A program made the translations under genes and the position numbers. Shown here piece after piece: positions 1 to 5,393 of a stretch of DNA of 5,393 bases (position 1 is its first letter; each line of letters starts with the position of its first letter). The DNA is from a bacterium (GTDB lineage Bacteria; Vulcanimicrobiota; Xenobia; RGZZ01). Under the pieces are notes generated by a model. It was not told the origin of the DNA. It saw only the letters and a program-made list of their open reading frames with translations, and searched no databases. Location: assembly GCA_021782195.1 (NCBI GenBank), contig JAJXVI010000215.1:1-5393 (forward strand), in the 5' to 3' direction.

Positions 1-42
1 CAGCAGCGAGAACGCGATCAGCAACCAGCTCAATTGTCTCAT
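1..42 (-). CDS. N-terminal fragment of a divergent gene, probable signal peptide or membrane anchor (partial)
   Basis: Reading leftward from an ATG at 42, the frame is open to the window edge and gives MRQLSWLLIAFSLL. This is one basic residue followed by a hydrophobic stretch, the usual start of a Sec signal peptide or a first transmembrane helix. An in-frame TAA lies four codons upstream, so this ATG is the first possible ATG start in its frame. No Shine-Dalgarno sequence stands close to it; an AGGAGA lies about 30 bases upstream, too far to serve. Only 14 codons are visible, so the product cannot be named. The divergent arrangement with the transporter at 124 is compatible with a second envelope-related gene, but that is inference. 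A chance hydrophobic run in a short open frame is the main alternative. Confidence 0.42.
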   Translation of the reverse strand, partial: MRQLSWLLIAFSLL

Positions 43-123
43 GTGAGGAAGTTAGGTTCAAGCTGGCCGTCTCCTGCCTCTCGTTTGCAGGTTCCCCCAT
101 TGAAGTGTCCGTACTTGGTAGCG
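43..123. other. Intergenic gap between divergent starts; no convincing promoter
   Basis: This 81-bp stretch separates the putative divergent start at 42 from the transporter start at 124 and should hold promoters for one or both. I looked for sigma70 boxes and found only weak -35-like TTG motifs (TTGCAG near 102, TTGAAG at 100-105) without a matching -10 at 16-18 bases. A GG...GC pair near 76 resembling a sigma54 site has the wrong spacing. The transporter frame stays open through this stretch to the window edge, so part of it could be translated if a TTG or GTG start further upstream were used. Confidence 0.3.
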
Positions 124-2928
124 ATGAGCATTCGCCACGAGCATACCGGATGGCCATCCTCGCTGTTTGTACGGCTCGCAGGCATCTGCAATCGAAGAGC
201 CGTGCCGATCATTGTCGTTGCAGTGCTCGCAGGCTGCGTGTCCACGGTCTATACCATACAACACCTTGGCTTTACAACCGACCGAAACGTGGTGCTCGAC
301 ACCGCGGCGCCCTACCACCAGCGATATCTTGCGCTCCAGCGTGAGTTTGGGGTCGACCAGGAAATGATCGTGGTTGCCCGTGGCCAGGACCCGGCGAACA
401 ACCGTCGGGCCGTCAACGCACTCGAGAAAACCCTCCGAGCCGACAAGGTCCACTACGGACTCGTCCTCGACCGGATCAATCTGGATTTTGTGCGCCACCG
501 ACTCCTGCTGTATCTGCCCCTACCGCTCCTTGAGAAGGTCGAGGAGCACATTCACACCTACGCTCCCCTGCTCAGACGTCTCCTGAGACGCCCGGGACTC
601 GTGCCGCTGTTTAACACGCTTGACGACGAGTTGCACGCCGCGGTGCAAAAAGCCGTGACCGTTGCCCTGCGCGGCCACCACCCGGTCGCGGACCGGCATC
701 AAATGAAACTTCTCTCCGACGGCCTTCCGGTACTCACGGGTCTCGTCAACGACATGAACGACGCGCTTGCGCCGGGGTTTCACTATCAGTCCCCGTGGCG
801 AAAACTGGTACCTCCCCTTCCCAACCTCTATGACCTTCCAACACTGGAAAACGTACCCCACGCGTTCTACTTTTCTTACGGACACGGATCCATCTACCTC
901 TTGATCGTCATTCCACATCTTGACAAGCATCTTCGTGACCCCGTGGGCGATGCCGTGGCGCGCCTGGAGACCGCGATGGATACAATCGGCAGACGCTTTC
1001 CAGACGTAACTCTCGGACTCACCGGCAAACCGGTCTTTGAGAATGACGAGTTGAAAGTCGCCACCCAGGGTTCGGAAAGCGCCACCGTGGTCTCGTTCAT
1101 TGGTGTCATGCTGCTCTTTCTTTTGACCTTCCGGCACCTGGCGCGCCCTCTTCTGGCCATGGCGTGCCTGGCTCTGGCCCTGACCTGGACGATGGGATAC
1201 ACCACGCTCATCATCGGCCGCCTCAACATTCTCACGGTCAACGCCATGCCCATGCTTGTAGGACTGGGAATTGATTTCGGGATACAGGTTGTCTGCCGCT
1301 ACGGAGAGGAGCGTGCGCGCGGCAACGACGCGCTCGAAGCCATGACGCGCACCATGGCCGGCACCGGCAGCAGCATCGCGGTCGCAGGCCTGACGACCTC
1401 CGCGTCATTCTACGCGGCCTGGTTCACTGAGTTCCGAGGATTTCGGGAACTCGCGCTGCTATCGGGAACAGGCCTGCTGTTCTGCCTGGTCTCGATGATG
1501 GTCGTGTACCCGGCAATGCTCCTGCTCGCTGAGCGCCGGGGTACATCCGTCACGGCAACCCCTTTCGCGGGAATGGCCCGCGCAGAGAAACCGCTGCTCG
1601 AATATCCCTGGATCCCGGTGATATTCGCCGCATTGCTCACAACTGTCGCGCTCGCCGCTTCCAGTCACCTGCAGTTTGACGCGAACCCCCTGCACGTGCA
1701 GGCACCCCACACCCCTTCCCTTGACTGGGAAAAGCGGGTCGAACGAGCAGGGGGACACTCCTGGCTCTACGCGGCGCTGGTCGCGAAAAACCTGCACGAG
1801 GCCCGTGTTCTCGAAAGGCGGCTGCAACGACTTTCGCAGGTTGCGCAGGTCACCAGCGCCACAATGCTTGTCCCGCCCGATCAGGGGCGCAAGTTGCCCG
1901 TCCTCGCAAAGATACAGGACCTCGTCAACCAGTTGCCTCCGCTGCCCCCTGCAACTGACCACACCGCAGCACGCCCCCCCGAGACCGTTATCCGACCGCG
2001 CGACCTCGCTCGGGTCCTGGAAGATTTGAGGAAGCTGTTCCTGATTGTATATCCCCAGGCGGAAACCCTGGGAGGACGACAGTTGTCACGAGAGGTGGTG
2101 GCCTTTGTCTTCAGCCTGGACACCTTCCTCGGGAACCTGCACGCCTCTCCACAGGGTGCTGTCTCCCGACAACTGGAAGCCTACCAGCGCGAGGTGTTCG
2201 ACGATCTCGCGGACAAGATGTCGCTCCTCGGGGGGCGCCTCCCCCCGAGACGGATCCGCCTCGCCGAAATCCCCCCCGAGATACGCGGCTACCTCGTCTC
2301 GCCAAAGACCGGCCGTCTCCTGATACGCGTGTTCCCCAGCGAGGATGTCTGGAATCCAGGACCGATGAGACGTTTTCTGGGCGCCGTTCAGAAAGCATAC
2401 GGGAGACCGATAACCGGAACCGCCGTCGAGGTCTATCGGGAGGTGCAGGAACTGCGCCGGTCCTGCCAGCGCGCGGAACTGTACGCGATGTGTGCCATCG
2501 TGATCGTTCTGCTGCTGCACCTGAGATCCGTTCCACGGACCCTGCTCGCGTTGCTCCCGTTGATGCTTGGACTTGCCTGGAGCGGCGGACTGCTGGTCGC
2601 TATCGGACAATCCATGAACCCCATCAACTACATGGCACTTCCGCTCGTGCTCGGAGTGGGGGTGACAAACGGCGTGTACGTCGTGCGCAGGTTTCAGGAA
2701 GAAGGAAGGCCGACACTGTTCGCCGTGAGCACCGGAAGAGCGATCATTCTCTCGAATCTCACGGCCATGATCGGCTTTGGAAGCCTCCTGGTCGCCCGCC
2801 ACGTGGGGATGCGCAGCCTGGGTTTGACGATGGCCGTGGGCATCGGCGCGTGTGCGATCGCCGCACTGTTCGTCCTCGCGCCACTCATCGAGATTCTCCG
2901 ACGCCACGACGACGCCCGGTTCCTCTGA
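124..2928 (+). CDS. RND/MMPL-family transporter, HpnN-like (hopanoid/lipid exporter type)
   Basis: This is a 934-residue inner-membrane protein of the RND superfamily, MMPL/Patched-like branch, which is typically proton-driven and moves lipids or other hydrophobic molecules. The 12-helix two-repeat plan is visible: TM1 about 26-45, a large extracytoplasmic loop 46-315, TM2-TM6 about 318-470, TM7 about 494-514, a second large loop 515-784, and TM8-TM12 about 785-925. TM4 carries GLGIDFG with Asp384, followed by R392 and EE395-396. TM10 has the paired motif GVGVTNG followed by RRFQEE. The FDANPLHVQAP stretch just after TM7 and the loop ending in GRLLIRVFPSEDVW before TM8 resemble HpnN, the RND protein tied to hopanoid transport to the outer membrane; this is family recollection, not a search. 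The ATG at 124 is chosen because it puts a short basic leader before TM1. A TTG at 34 is in frame but would add 30 non-conserved residues, and neither start has a clear RBS. An unusual feature is that TM10 lacks the acidic residue. The substrate is unproven because no hopanoid gene is visible nearby. Confidence 0.88.
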   Translation: MSIRHEHTGWPSSLFVRLAGICNRRAVPIIVVAVLAGCVSTVYTIQHLGFTTDRNVVLDTAAPYHQRYLALQREFGVDQEMIVVARGQDPANNRRAVNALEKTLRADKVHYGLVLDRINLDFVRHRLLLYLPLPLLEKVEEHIHTYAPLLRRLLRRPGLVPLFNTLDDELHAAVQKAVTVALRGHHPVADRHQMKLLSDGLPVLTGLVNDMNDALAPGFHYQSPWRKLVPPLPNLYDLPTLENVPHAFYFSYGHGSIYLLIVIPHLDKHLRDPVGDAVARLETAMDTIGRRFPDVTLGLTGKPVFENDELKVATQGSESATVVSFIGVMLLFLLTFRHLARPLLAMACLALALTWTMGYTTLIIGRLNILTVNAMPMLVGLGIDFGIQVVCRYGEERARGNDALEAMTRTMAGTGSSIAVAGLTTSASFYAAWFTEFRGFRELALLSGTGLLFCLVSMMVVYPAMLLLAERRGTSVTATPFAGMARAEKPLLEYPWIPVIFAALLTTVALAASSHLQFDANPLHVQAPHTPSLDWEKRVERAGGHSWLYAALVAKNLHEARVLERRLQRLSQVAQVTSATMLVPPDQGRKLPVLAKIQDLVNQLPPLPPATDHTAARPPETVIRPRDLARVLEDLRKLFLIVYPQAETLGGRQLSREVVAFVFSLDTFLGNLHASPQGAVSRQLEAYQREVFDDLADKMSLLGGRLPPRRIRLAEIPPEIRGYLVSPKTGRLLIRVFPSEDVWNPGPMRRFLGAVQKAYGRPITGTAVEVYREVQELRRSCQRAELYAMCAIVIVLLLHLRSVPRTLLALLPLMLGLAWSGGLLVAIGQSMNPINYMALPLVLGVGVTNGVYVVRRFQEEGRPTLFAVSTGRAIILSNLTAMIGFGSLLVARHVGMRSLGLTMAVGIGACAIAALFVLAPLIEILRRHDDARFL
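2227..2249. repeat. Perfect 9-bp inverted repeat (intragenic hairpin) in the transporter gene
   Basis: CTCGGGGGG at 2227-2235 and CCCCCCGAG at 2241-2249 are exact reverse complements around a 5-base loop, CGCCT. The hairpin lies inside the coding region for the second extracytoplasmic loop of the transporter. No U-run follows on either strand, so it is not a standard terminator. The right arm recurs as CCCCCCCGAGA at 2271-2281 and 1974-1984, so the G-rich arm could pair with any of three C-rich partners. Any function in pausing or mRNA structure is speculative. Confidence 0.7.
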
Positions 2929-3119
2929 AGATCGAGCATCCCCAACCCGCCTCGGGTCTGCGCGTGAATCTCCGCCGGGTCAGCGTGCGGCGCGACGGCC
3001 CATCAAAAAACGCGGGGTCGTGCAACGGTTGAACGACTCCGCGTCAGAAAACCACCCAGGCCCGAACGACACCGACCCACGGGAGAGGCTGGCGCCACGG
3101 CCTGGCGGGTCCAGAAAAC
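2929..3119. other. Convergent intergenic region between transporter and peptidase
   Basis: This 191-bp tail-to-tail gap has no credible gene: the overlapping frames are arginine/proline-rich readings typical of GC-rich noncoding DNA. Its one clear element is the hairpin terminator at 3005-3044, which serves the minus strand. No T-run follows any hairpin on the plus strand, so the transporter transcript has no visible intrinsic terminator and may end by a Rho-dependent or other route. A small hairpin (CGCCA/TGGCG around 3092-3106) is too weak to call. Confidence 0.6.
3005..3044 (-). terminator. Intrinsic terminator of the metallopeptidase gene
   Basis: Read on the minus strand, a 12-bp GC-rich stem (arms at 3033-3044 and 3010-3021, one G-U wobble) encloses an 11-base loop (3022-3032) and is followed directly by a run of six T residues (3010-3005). 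That is a classic Rho-independent terminator. It lies about 75 bp past the peptidase stop codon at 3120. On the plus strand the same hairpin is followed by CAGAAAA, with no T-run, so it should work mainly in the minus direction. Confidence 0.85.
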
Positions 3120-4871
3120 CTACCCCCAGATAACGGGCGTACGTTGGAAAGCCGAACCGTTCGGACCTGAAGACTCCTGGACGTAGAGCGTCGGCACCTG
3201 TTCCACTGACTCGTTGGGGTCTGGTTGACCGATACCCAGCGCACCATTTGCCGCAGCAACCTTCAAGTGATCCCGGATGTCCTCGATGGCCTGTGGCGTG
3301 ATTTCCTGGAAGTGGCTGTAGATGAGTTTTCCATCCGGGTTGAACGCCATCGTAAGACCGCCACTGGCGGCCATTCGCGACCCGTCAAGCGCACCGAATT
3401 CCGGCCCGTCAAGGTCGAACATCTTGTTATAGACTGACACCATGAAGGTCTCACCCTTCTTGTTCGAGTGAGCTTCCAGCAGCTGCAGGTCGACGTCTTT
3501 CGGGACTCCAAGTTCCTGCGCGTGAGCAGTGACGAAGTTACCCGCCGACTCAACGTCCTTCATGTCGGCAGGCTTGAGGTCTACCTTCGGCAGGGCGGCC
3601 TGCTCAGTGTCAAAGGCGGCCAGATCGTCGTCGGTAAGAATCTCACGATGTTTGAACACCTTCTCAAGCAGAGGTCGGTTCTTTCCGGCATTGTCCACCT
3701 GATCAGCCTTGATCATCGAAAGCGCAATGTCCTTGTAGTCCGGGTCGGCAGCCGGGCCGAACTCGATTCCGCGGAAGAGCAGCCGCCCCGCGGTATCGCG
3801 CGCCGAGACCACCGCCTGCTTGAACGACTTCGACGTGTCGGCAGCCGCCTCGTTGTACAACCCCGTAAAGACGTCGTAGAACGTGGCGGTGAACAGGTTG
3901 GAGTACGCGTGAGGCTCCTGACCCAGTGCCTGGTTCGGATTCTTGCGATCAATGTACGGCAGGAAATGCTCGTCGACGTACTTGTAGTTGTTGATGGCGG
4001 TTCGCAGCGCGTCGGTCTCCGGCCCCCCCATCATGTGGCTGATGGCCTTCCCGAGCATCTCTGCCGCATTGGACACCACATTCGGTTTCGAGAGGTCCCC
4101 GTTGGTGTCGGCGTGCATGCGGTCGATCACCGAGTCATCCTGAAGCGCGGTCAAGAGCGAGTTCATGTCGGCAAACGACTCGTGGAATCCGCCGCCTGAT
4201 ACGCTCAACGAGCCGATGTACGTGTGACGAATTCCATCGAGGATGGCGTGGCCGGTCTCGTGGGCGACGACGTCTGCCGACATTCCGGTGCGCAGGACTT
4301 CCTGCGTCTTCGGGTCGGTAAAGGAGAAGAAGTTGGTGGAACCCGACTCGGAGTTGTAAAAAGCGTTTGCGGTGTTCGCGCCAACGTGGCTGTGCACCAG
4401 AAGCTGATCTCGCCCAAGATCCTGGGAAAACCCCCACGGGAGCTCACGACCCAGGTAACCTTCCGCCATATGCAGGGCACGGTTCGTGATGACAAATTCT
4501 TCCGCGTCATCAAAACGAGGATTGTCAGTTGGATAGAAGTAGTTCCCGTTCTCGTCGGGGTGGGGCAACGAGAACGTGCGGGGCTCGACGATGCGAACGC
4601 GGTCATCCTGCAGGCCATCCTTCACCTGACTCTTGTCGAACTCCGCCACTTCAGGAGGCAGGATTCCGGGATCTTGCGGAAGATACCCGATCTTCACCTT
4701 TGGACCCGGCGAATCCGGGGTGTCAGCCGCCTTGAAGGTGTCCTTCTGCGTACCCTGAGAATTGGGTCCGGCATTCTCCGAAATACGCCCGTCTTGCTGG
4801 CGTTGAGCCTGTTTGCCTGCCACGCGGGCGCGAATGTCCCCCGTCGACTGGGAAGGGATGCTCGGATCCAT
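3120..4871 (-). CDS. Thermolysin-like (M4-type gluzincin) zinc metallopeptidase without signal peptide
   Basis: The 583-residue product carries VVAHETGHAILDG, with the HExxH zinc motif at 204-208 (Glu205 as catalytic base). The downstream glutamate follows in GGFHESFAD, with Glu231 as third zinc ligand and Asp235 four residues on, matching the Glu/Asp pair of thermolysin. Upstream, NAFYN at 169-173 matches the NAFWN-type substrate-binding strand of M4 peptidases. Downstream, His321 in EPHAYSN is a candidate for the transition-state histidine. An active zinc endopeptidase is therefore likely. Residues 1-60 are polar, Gln/Ser/Asp-rich and probably disordered, with no signal peptide, lipobox or membrane helix. 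Residues about 440-535 resemble an FTP propeptide module placed after the catalytic domain, which is not the usual order. The ATG at 4871 is chosen because TTGGAGGAG sits just upstream; a GTG at 4904 in the same frame has no RBS. Substrate and location are unknown. Confidence 0.83.
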   Translation of the reverse strand: MDPSIPSQSTGDIRARVAGKQAQRQQDGRISENAGPNSQGTQKDTFKAADTPDSPGPKVKIGYLPQDPGILPPEVAEFDKSQVKDGLQDDRVRIVEPRTFSLPHPDENGNYFYPTDNPRFDDAEEFVITNRALHMAEGYLGRELPWGFSQDLGRDQLLVHSHVGANTANAFYNSESGSTNFFSFTDPKTQEVLRTGMSADVVAHETGHAILDGIRHTYIGSLSVSGGGFHESFADMNSLLTALQDDSVIDRMHADTNGDLSKPNVVSNAAEMLGKAISHMMGGPETDALRTAINNYKYVDEHFLPYIDRKNPNQALGQEPHAYSNLFTATFYDVFTGLYNEAAADTSKSFKQAVVSARDTAGRLLFRGIEFGPAADPDYKDIALSMIKADQVDNAGKNRPLLEKVFKHREILTDDDLAAFDTEQAALPKVDLKPADMKDVESAGNFVTAHAQELGVPKDVDLQLLEAHSNKKGETFMVSVYNKMFDLDGPEFGALDGSRMAASGGLTMAFNPDGKLIYSHFQEITPQAIEDIRDHLKVAAANGALGIGQPDPNESVEQVPTLYVQESSGPNGSAFQRTPVIWG

Positions 4872-4875
4872 GAGT

Positions 4876-4882
4876 CTCCTCC
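4876..4882 (-). promoter_or_regulatory. Shine-Dalgarno site of the metallopeptidase gene
   Basis: On the minus strand, GGAGGAG ends four bases before the ATG at 4871. It is a near-perfect anti-16S match and decides the start against the in-frame GTG at 4904, which has no purine-rich sequence ahead of it. It also indicates independent, efficient translation rather than coupling to uvrC, whose stop lies 129 bp upstream. Confidence 0.85.
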
Positions 4883-4905
4883 AAGGCGTGTTGTCTGTCG
4901 TCACA

Positions 4906-4914
4906 AGTGTACCA
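4906..4914 (-). promoter_or_regulatory. Possible extended -10 promoter element for the metallopeptidase gene
   Basis: The minus strand reads TGGTACACT, a TGn extension followed by TACACT, which matches four of six positions of the sigma70 -10 hexamer. It lies about 35 bases before the peptidase start codon. No good -35 box is present at the proper distance, which an extended -10 promoter can tolerate. The evidence is a short motif only, and a chance match is quite possible. Confidence 0.25.
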
Positions 4915-4925
4915 GGGTCAGGGTC
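4914..4925. repeat. Tandem 6-bp repeat AGGGTC x2
   Basis: AGGGTCAGGGTC forms two exact tandem hexamers immediately upstream, in the sense of the peptidase gene, of the possible -10 element. It could be part of a regulator binding site or chance. The repeat itself is plain in the sequence, but a function is not supported. Confidence 0.4.
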
Positions 4926-4934
4926 CGGATTGTG

Positions 4935-4962
4935 TTGCGAAACGATGAACAGTTCGCGAAAC
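4935..4962. repeat. Short direct repeats TTGCGAAAC / TTCGCGAAAC upstream of the peptidase gene
   Basis: TTGCGAAAC (4935-4943) and TTCGCGAAAC (4953-4962) share GCGAAAC, with the repeat starts 19 bp apart, close to two helical turns. The second copy includes the 8-bp palindrome TTCGCGAA (4953-4960). Position in the 129-bp gap upstream of the peptidase start is compatible with an operator, but no known regulator motif is recognised. Confidence 0.35.
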
Positions 4963-5000
4963 CAGGCTCCGATTCCCCCGTTCCATTGCAGGGGTCGCTA

Positions 5001-5393
5001 TCACGCGCCCAGATCGGCGCGATGCTCCGGGGGCTCCTTGGCGCAAGAAGCGTCGGAGGGCGCGTGCAACGCTTCGTACACCGACCGGGCCAGCAGTTCC
5101 CCCATCCCGTCGACAGCACGAATCTCGTCAAGCGTTGCATCCATGAGCGATCCCAGCGACCCGAAGTGCCTGAGCAGGTCGCGTTTGCGTTTCTTCCCGA
5201 TGCCAGGCACCTGATCGAGCAGCGATCGCGACAGTTTTCCGCCCCGCAGTTCGCGGTGAAACGTGATGGCAAACCGATGGCTCTCATCGCGCACGCGACG
5301 CAGCAGCAAAAGTCCCGGCGAATGAAGGTCGAGCCGCACGGGAGCACTCCGTCCGGGCAGGAAGATCTCCTCCTCCTGCTTGGCAAGACCGCA
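5001..5393 (-). CDS. uvrC: Excinuclease ABC subunit C (UvrC), C-terminal 130 residues (partial)
   Basis: UvrC makes the 3' and 5' incisions around bulky DNA lesions in nucleotide excision repair, acting with UvrA and UvrB in the cytoplasm. The visible part begins in frame at the right window edge (5393) and ends at a TGA at 5001-5003. It starts with LAKQEEEIFLPG, a well-conserved UvrC stretch. RVRDESHRFAITFHR follows, containing the RDESH motif at fragment residues 35-39, whose His39 corresponds to the catalytic histidine of the RNase H-like 5'-incision nuclease (E. coli His538). A tandem helix-hairpin-helix DNA-binding region follows, with VPGIGKKRKRDLL at about 62-74 and VDGMGELLARSV at about 94-105. 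The last 20 residues beyond the second hairpin are an unconserved tail. The GIY-YIG and UvrB-binding domains lie outside the window. Nothing in the visible part is broken. Confidence 0.95.
   Translation of the reverse strand, partial: CGLAKQEEEIFLPGRSAPVRLDLHSPGLLLLRRVRDESHRFAITFHRELRGGKLSRSLLDQVPGIGKKRKRDLLRHFGSLGSLMDATLDEIRAVDGMGELLARSVYEALHAPSDASCAKEPPEHRADLGA

Noticed and set aside
74..92. Sigma54-like GG...GC motif upstream of the transporter
   Set aside because: The GG to GC spacing is one base short of the required ten, and the flanking consensus is poor.
520..1137. Minus-strand 205-codon open frame inside the transporter
   Set aside because: No family motif and no RBS reasoning supports it, and it lies opposite conserved transporter sequence.
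1689..1702. 14-bp perfect palindrome CCTGCACGTGCAGG
   Set aside because: It sits inside transporter coding sequence just after TM7. A palindrome of this length is not rare by chance in a window this size, and no partner site or regulatory context is visible.
2086..2907. Minus-strand 273-codon open frame opposite the transporter gene
   Set aside because: Its composition (His, Gln, Glu, Asp-rich and patternless) is that of an antisense shadow. The opposite strand encodes clear transmembrane helices and conserved MMPL motifs.
3092..3106. Small CGCCA/TGGCG hairpin before the peptidase stop
   Set aside because: It is only 5 bp with no T-run on either strand and is outclassed by the strong terminator at 3005-3044.
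3468..4199. Plus-strand 243-codon open frame opposite the peptidase gene
   Set aside because: It is rich in Arg, Val and His with no recognisable domain, lies fully antisense to a gene with an intact catalytic site, and is expected by chance in GC-rich coding DNA.
4970..5000. Possible hairpin (CCCC/GGGG with a CGA/TCG base) just after the uvrC stop
   Set aside because: The stem is short and bulged and is not followed by a U-run on the minus strand, so it does not qualify as an intrinsic terminator.
4901..5386. Minus-strand 161-codon frame overlapping uvrC
   Set aside because: It is an out-of-frame reading of uvrC, rich in Cys and Arg. The true UvrC frame is open from the window edge with conserved motifs.

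Overview
The window reads as GC-rich (roughly 60%) bacterial chromosome. It is most likely from a Gram-negative organism, because its largest gene encodes a full-length RND/MMPL membrane transporter with large extracytoplasmic loops, closest in layout to the hopanoid-transporter (HpnN) type. I cannot assign a genus or phylum from these genes. Nothing here looks mobile: there are no transposase, integrase, phage, tRNA, rRNA or CRISPR sequences.

Layout, left to right. (1) Positions 1-42, minus strand, hold what looks like the first 14 codons of a divergent gene for an exported or membrane protein that continues beyond the left edge. (2) An 81-bp gap without a convincing promoter leads into a plus-strand RND/MMPL transporter (124-2928, 934 aa). 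(3) A 191-bp convergent gap carries a strong intrinsic terminator oriented for the minus-strand gene. (4) A minus-strand gene (3120-4871, 583 aa) encodes a thermolysin-like (gluzincin, M4-type) zinc metallopeptidase. It has an intact HExxH...E site, a strong Shine-Dalgarno sequence, no signal peptide, and a C-terminal module that resembles the thermolysin FTP propeptide. (5) A 129-bp gap with a possible extended -10 promoter and short repeats separates it from (6) the last 130 codons of uvrC (5001-5393, minus strand), which runs off the right edge.

The genes do not form one obvious pathway. The transporter is convergent with the peptidase and so is not co-transcribed with it. The peptidase lies downstream of uvrC on the same strand, but its own RBS, the 129-bp gap and a terminator just after it suggest it may be transcribed separately. 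The most interesting item is the peptidase, for its unusual domain order and lack of an export signal. Next are the loss of the acidic residue in the second proton-relay helix of the transporter and a cluster of C6-7 tracts with a perfect hairpin inside the transporter gene. I see no clear evidence of a wholly new multi-gene system in this window.
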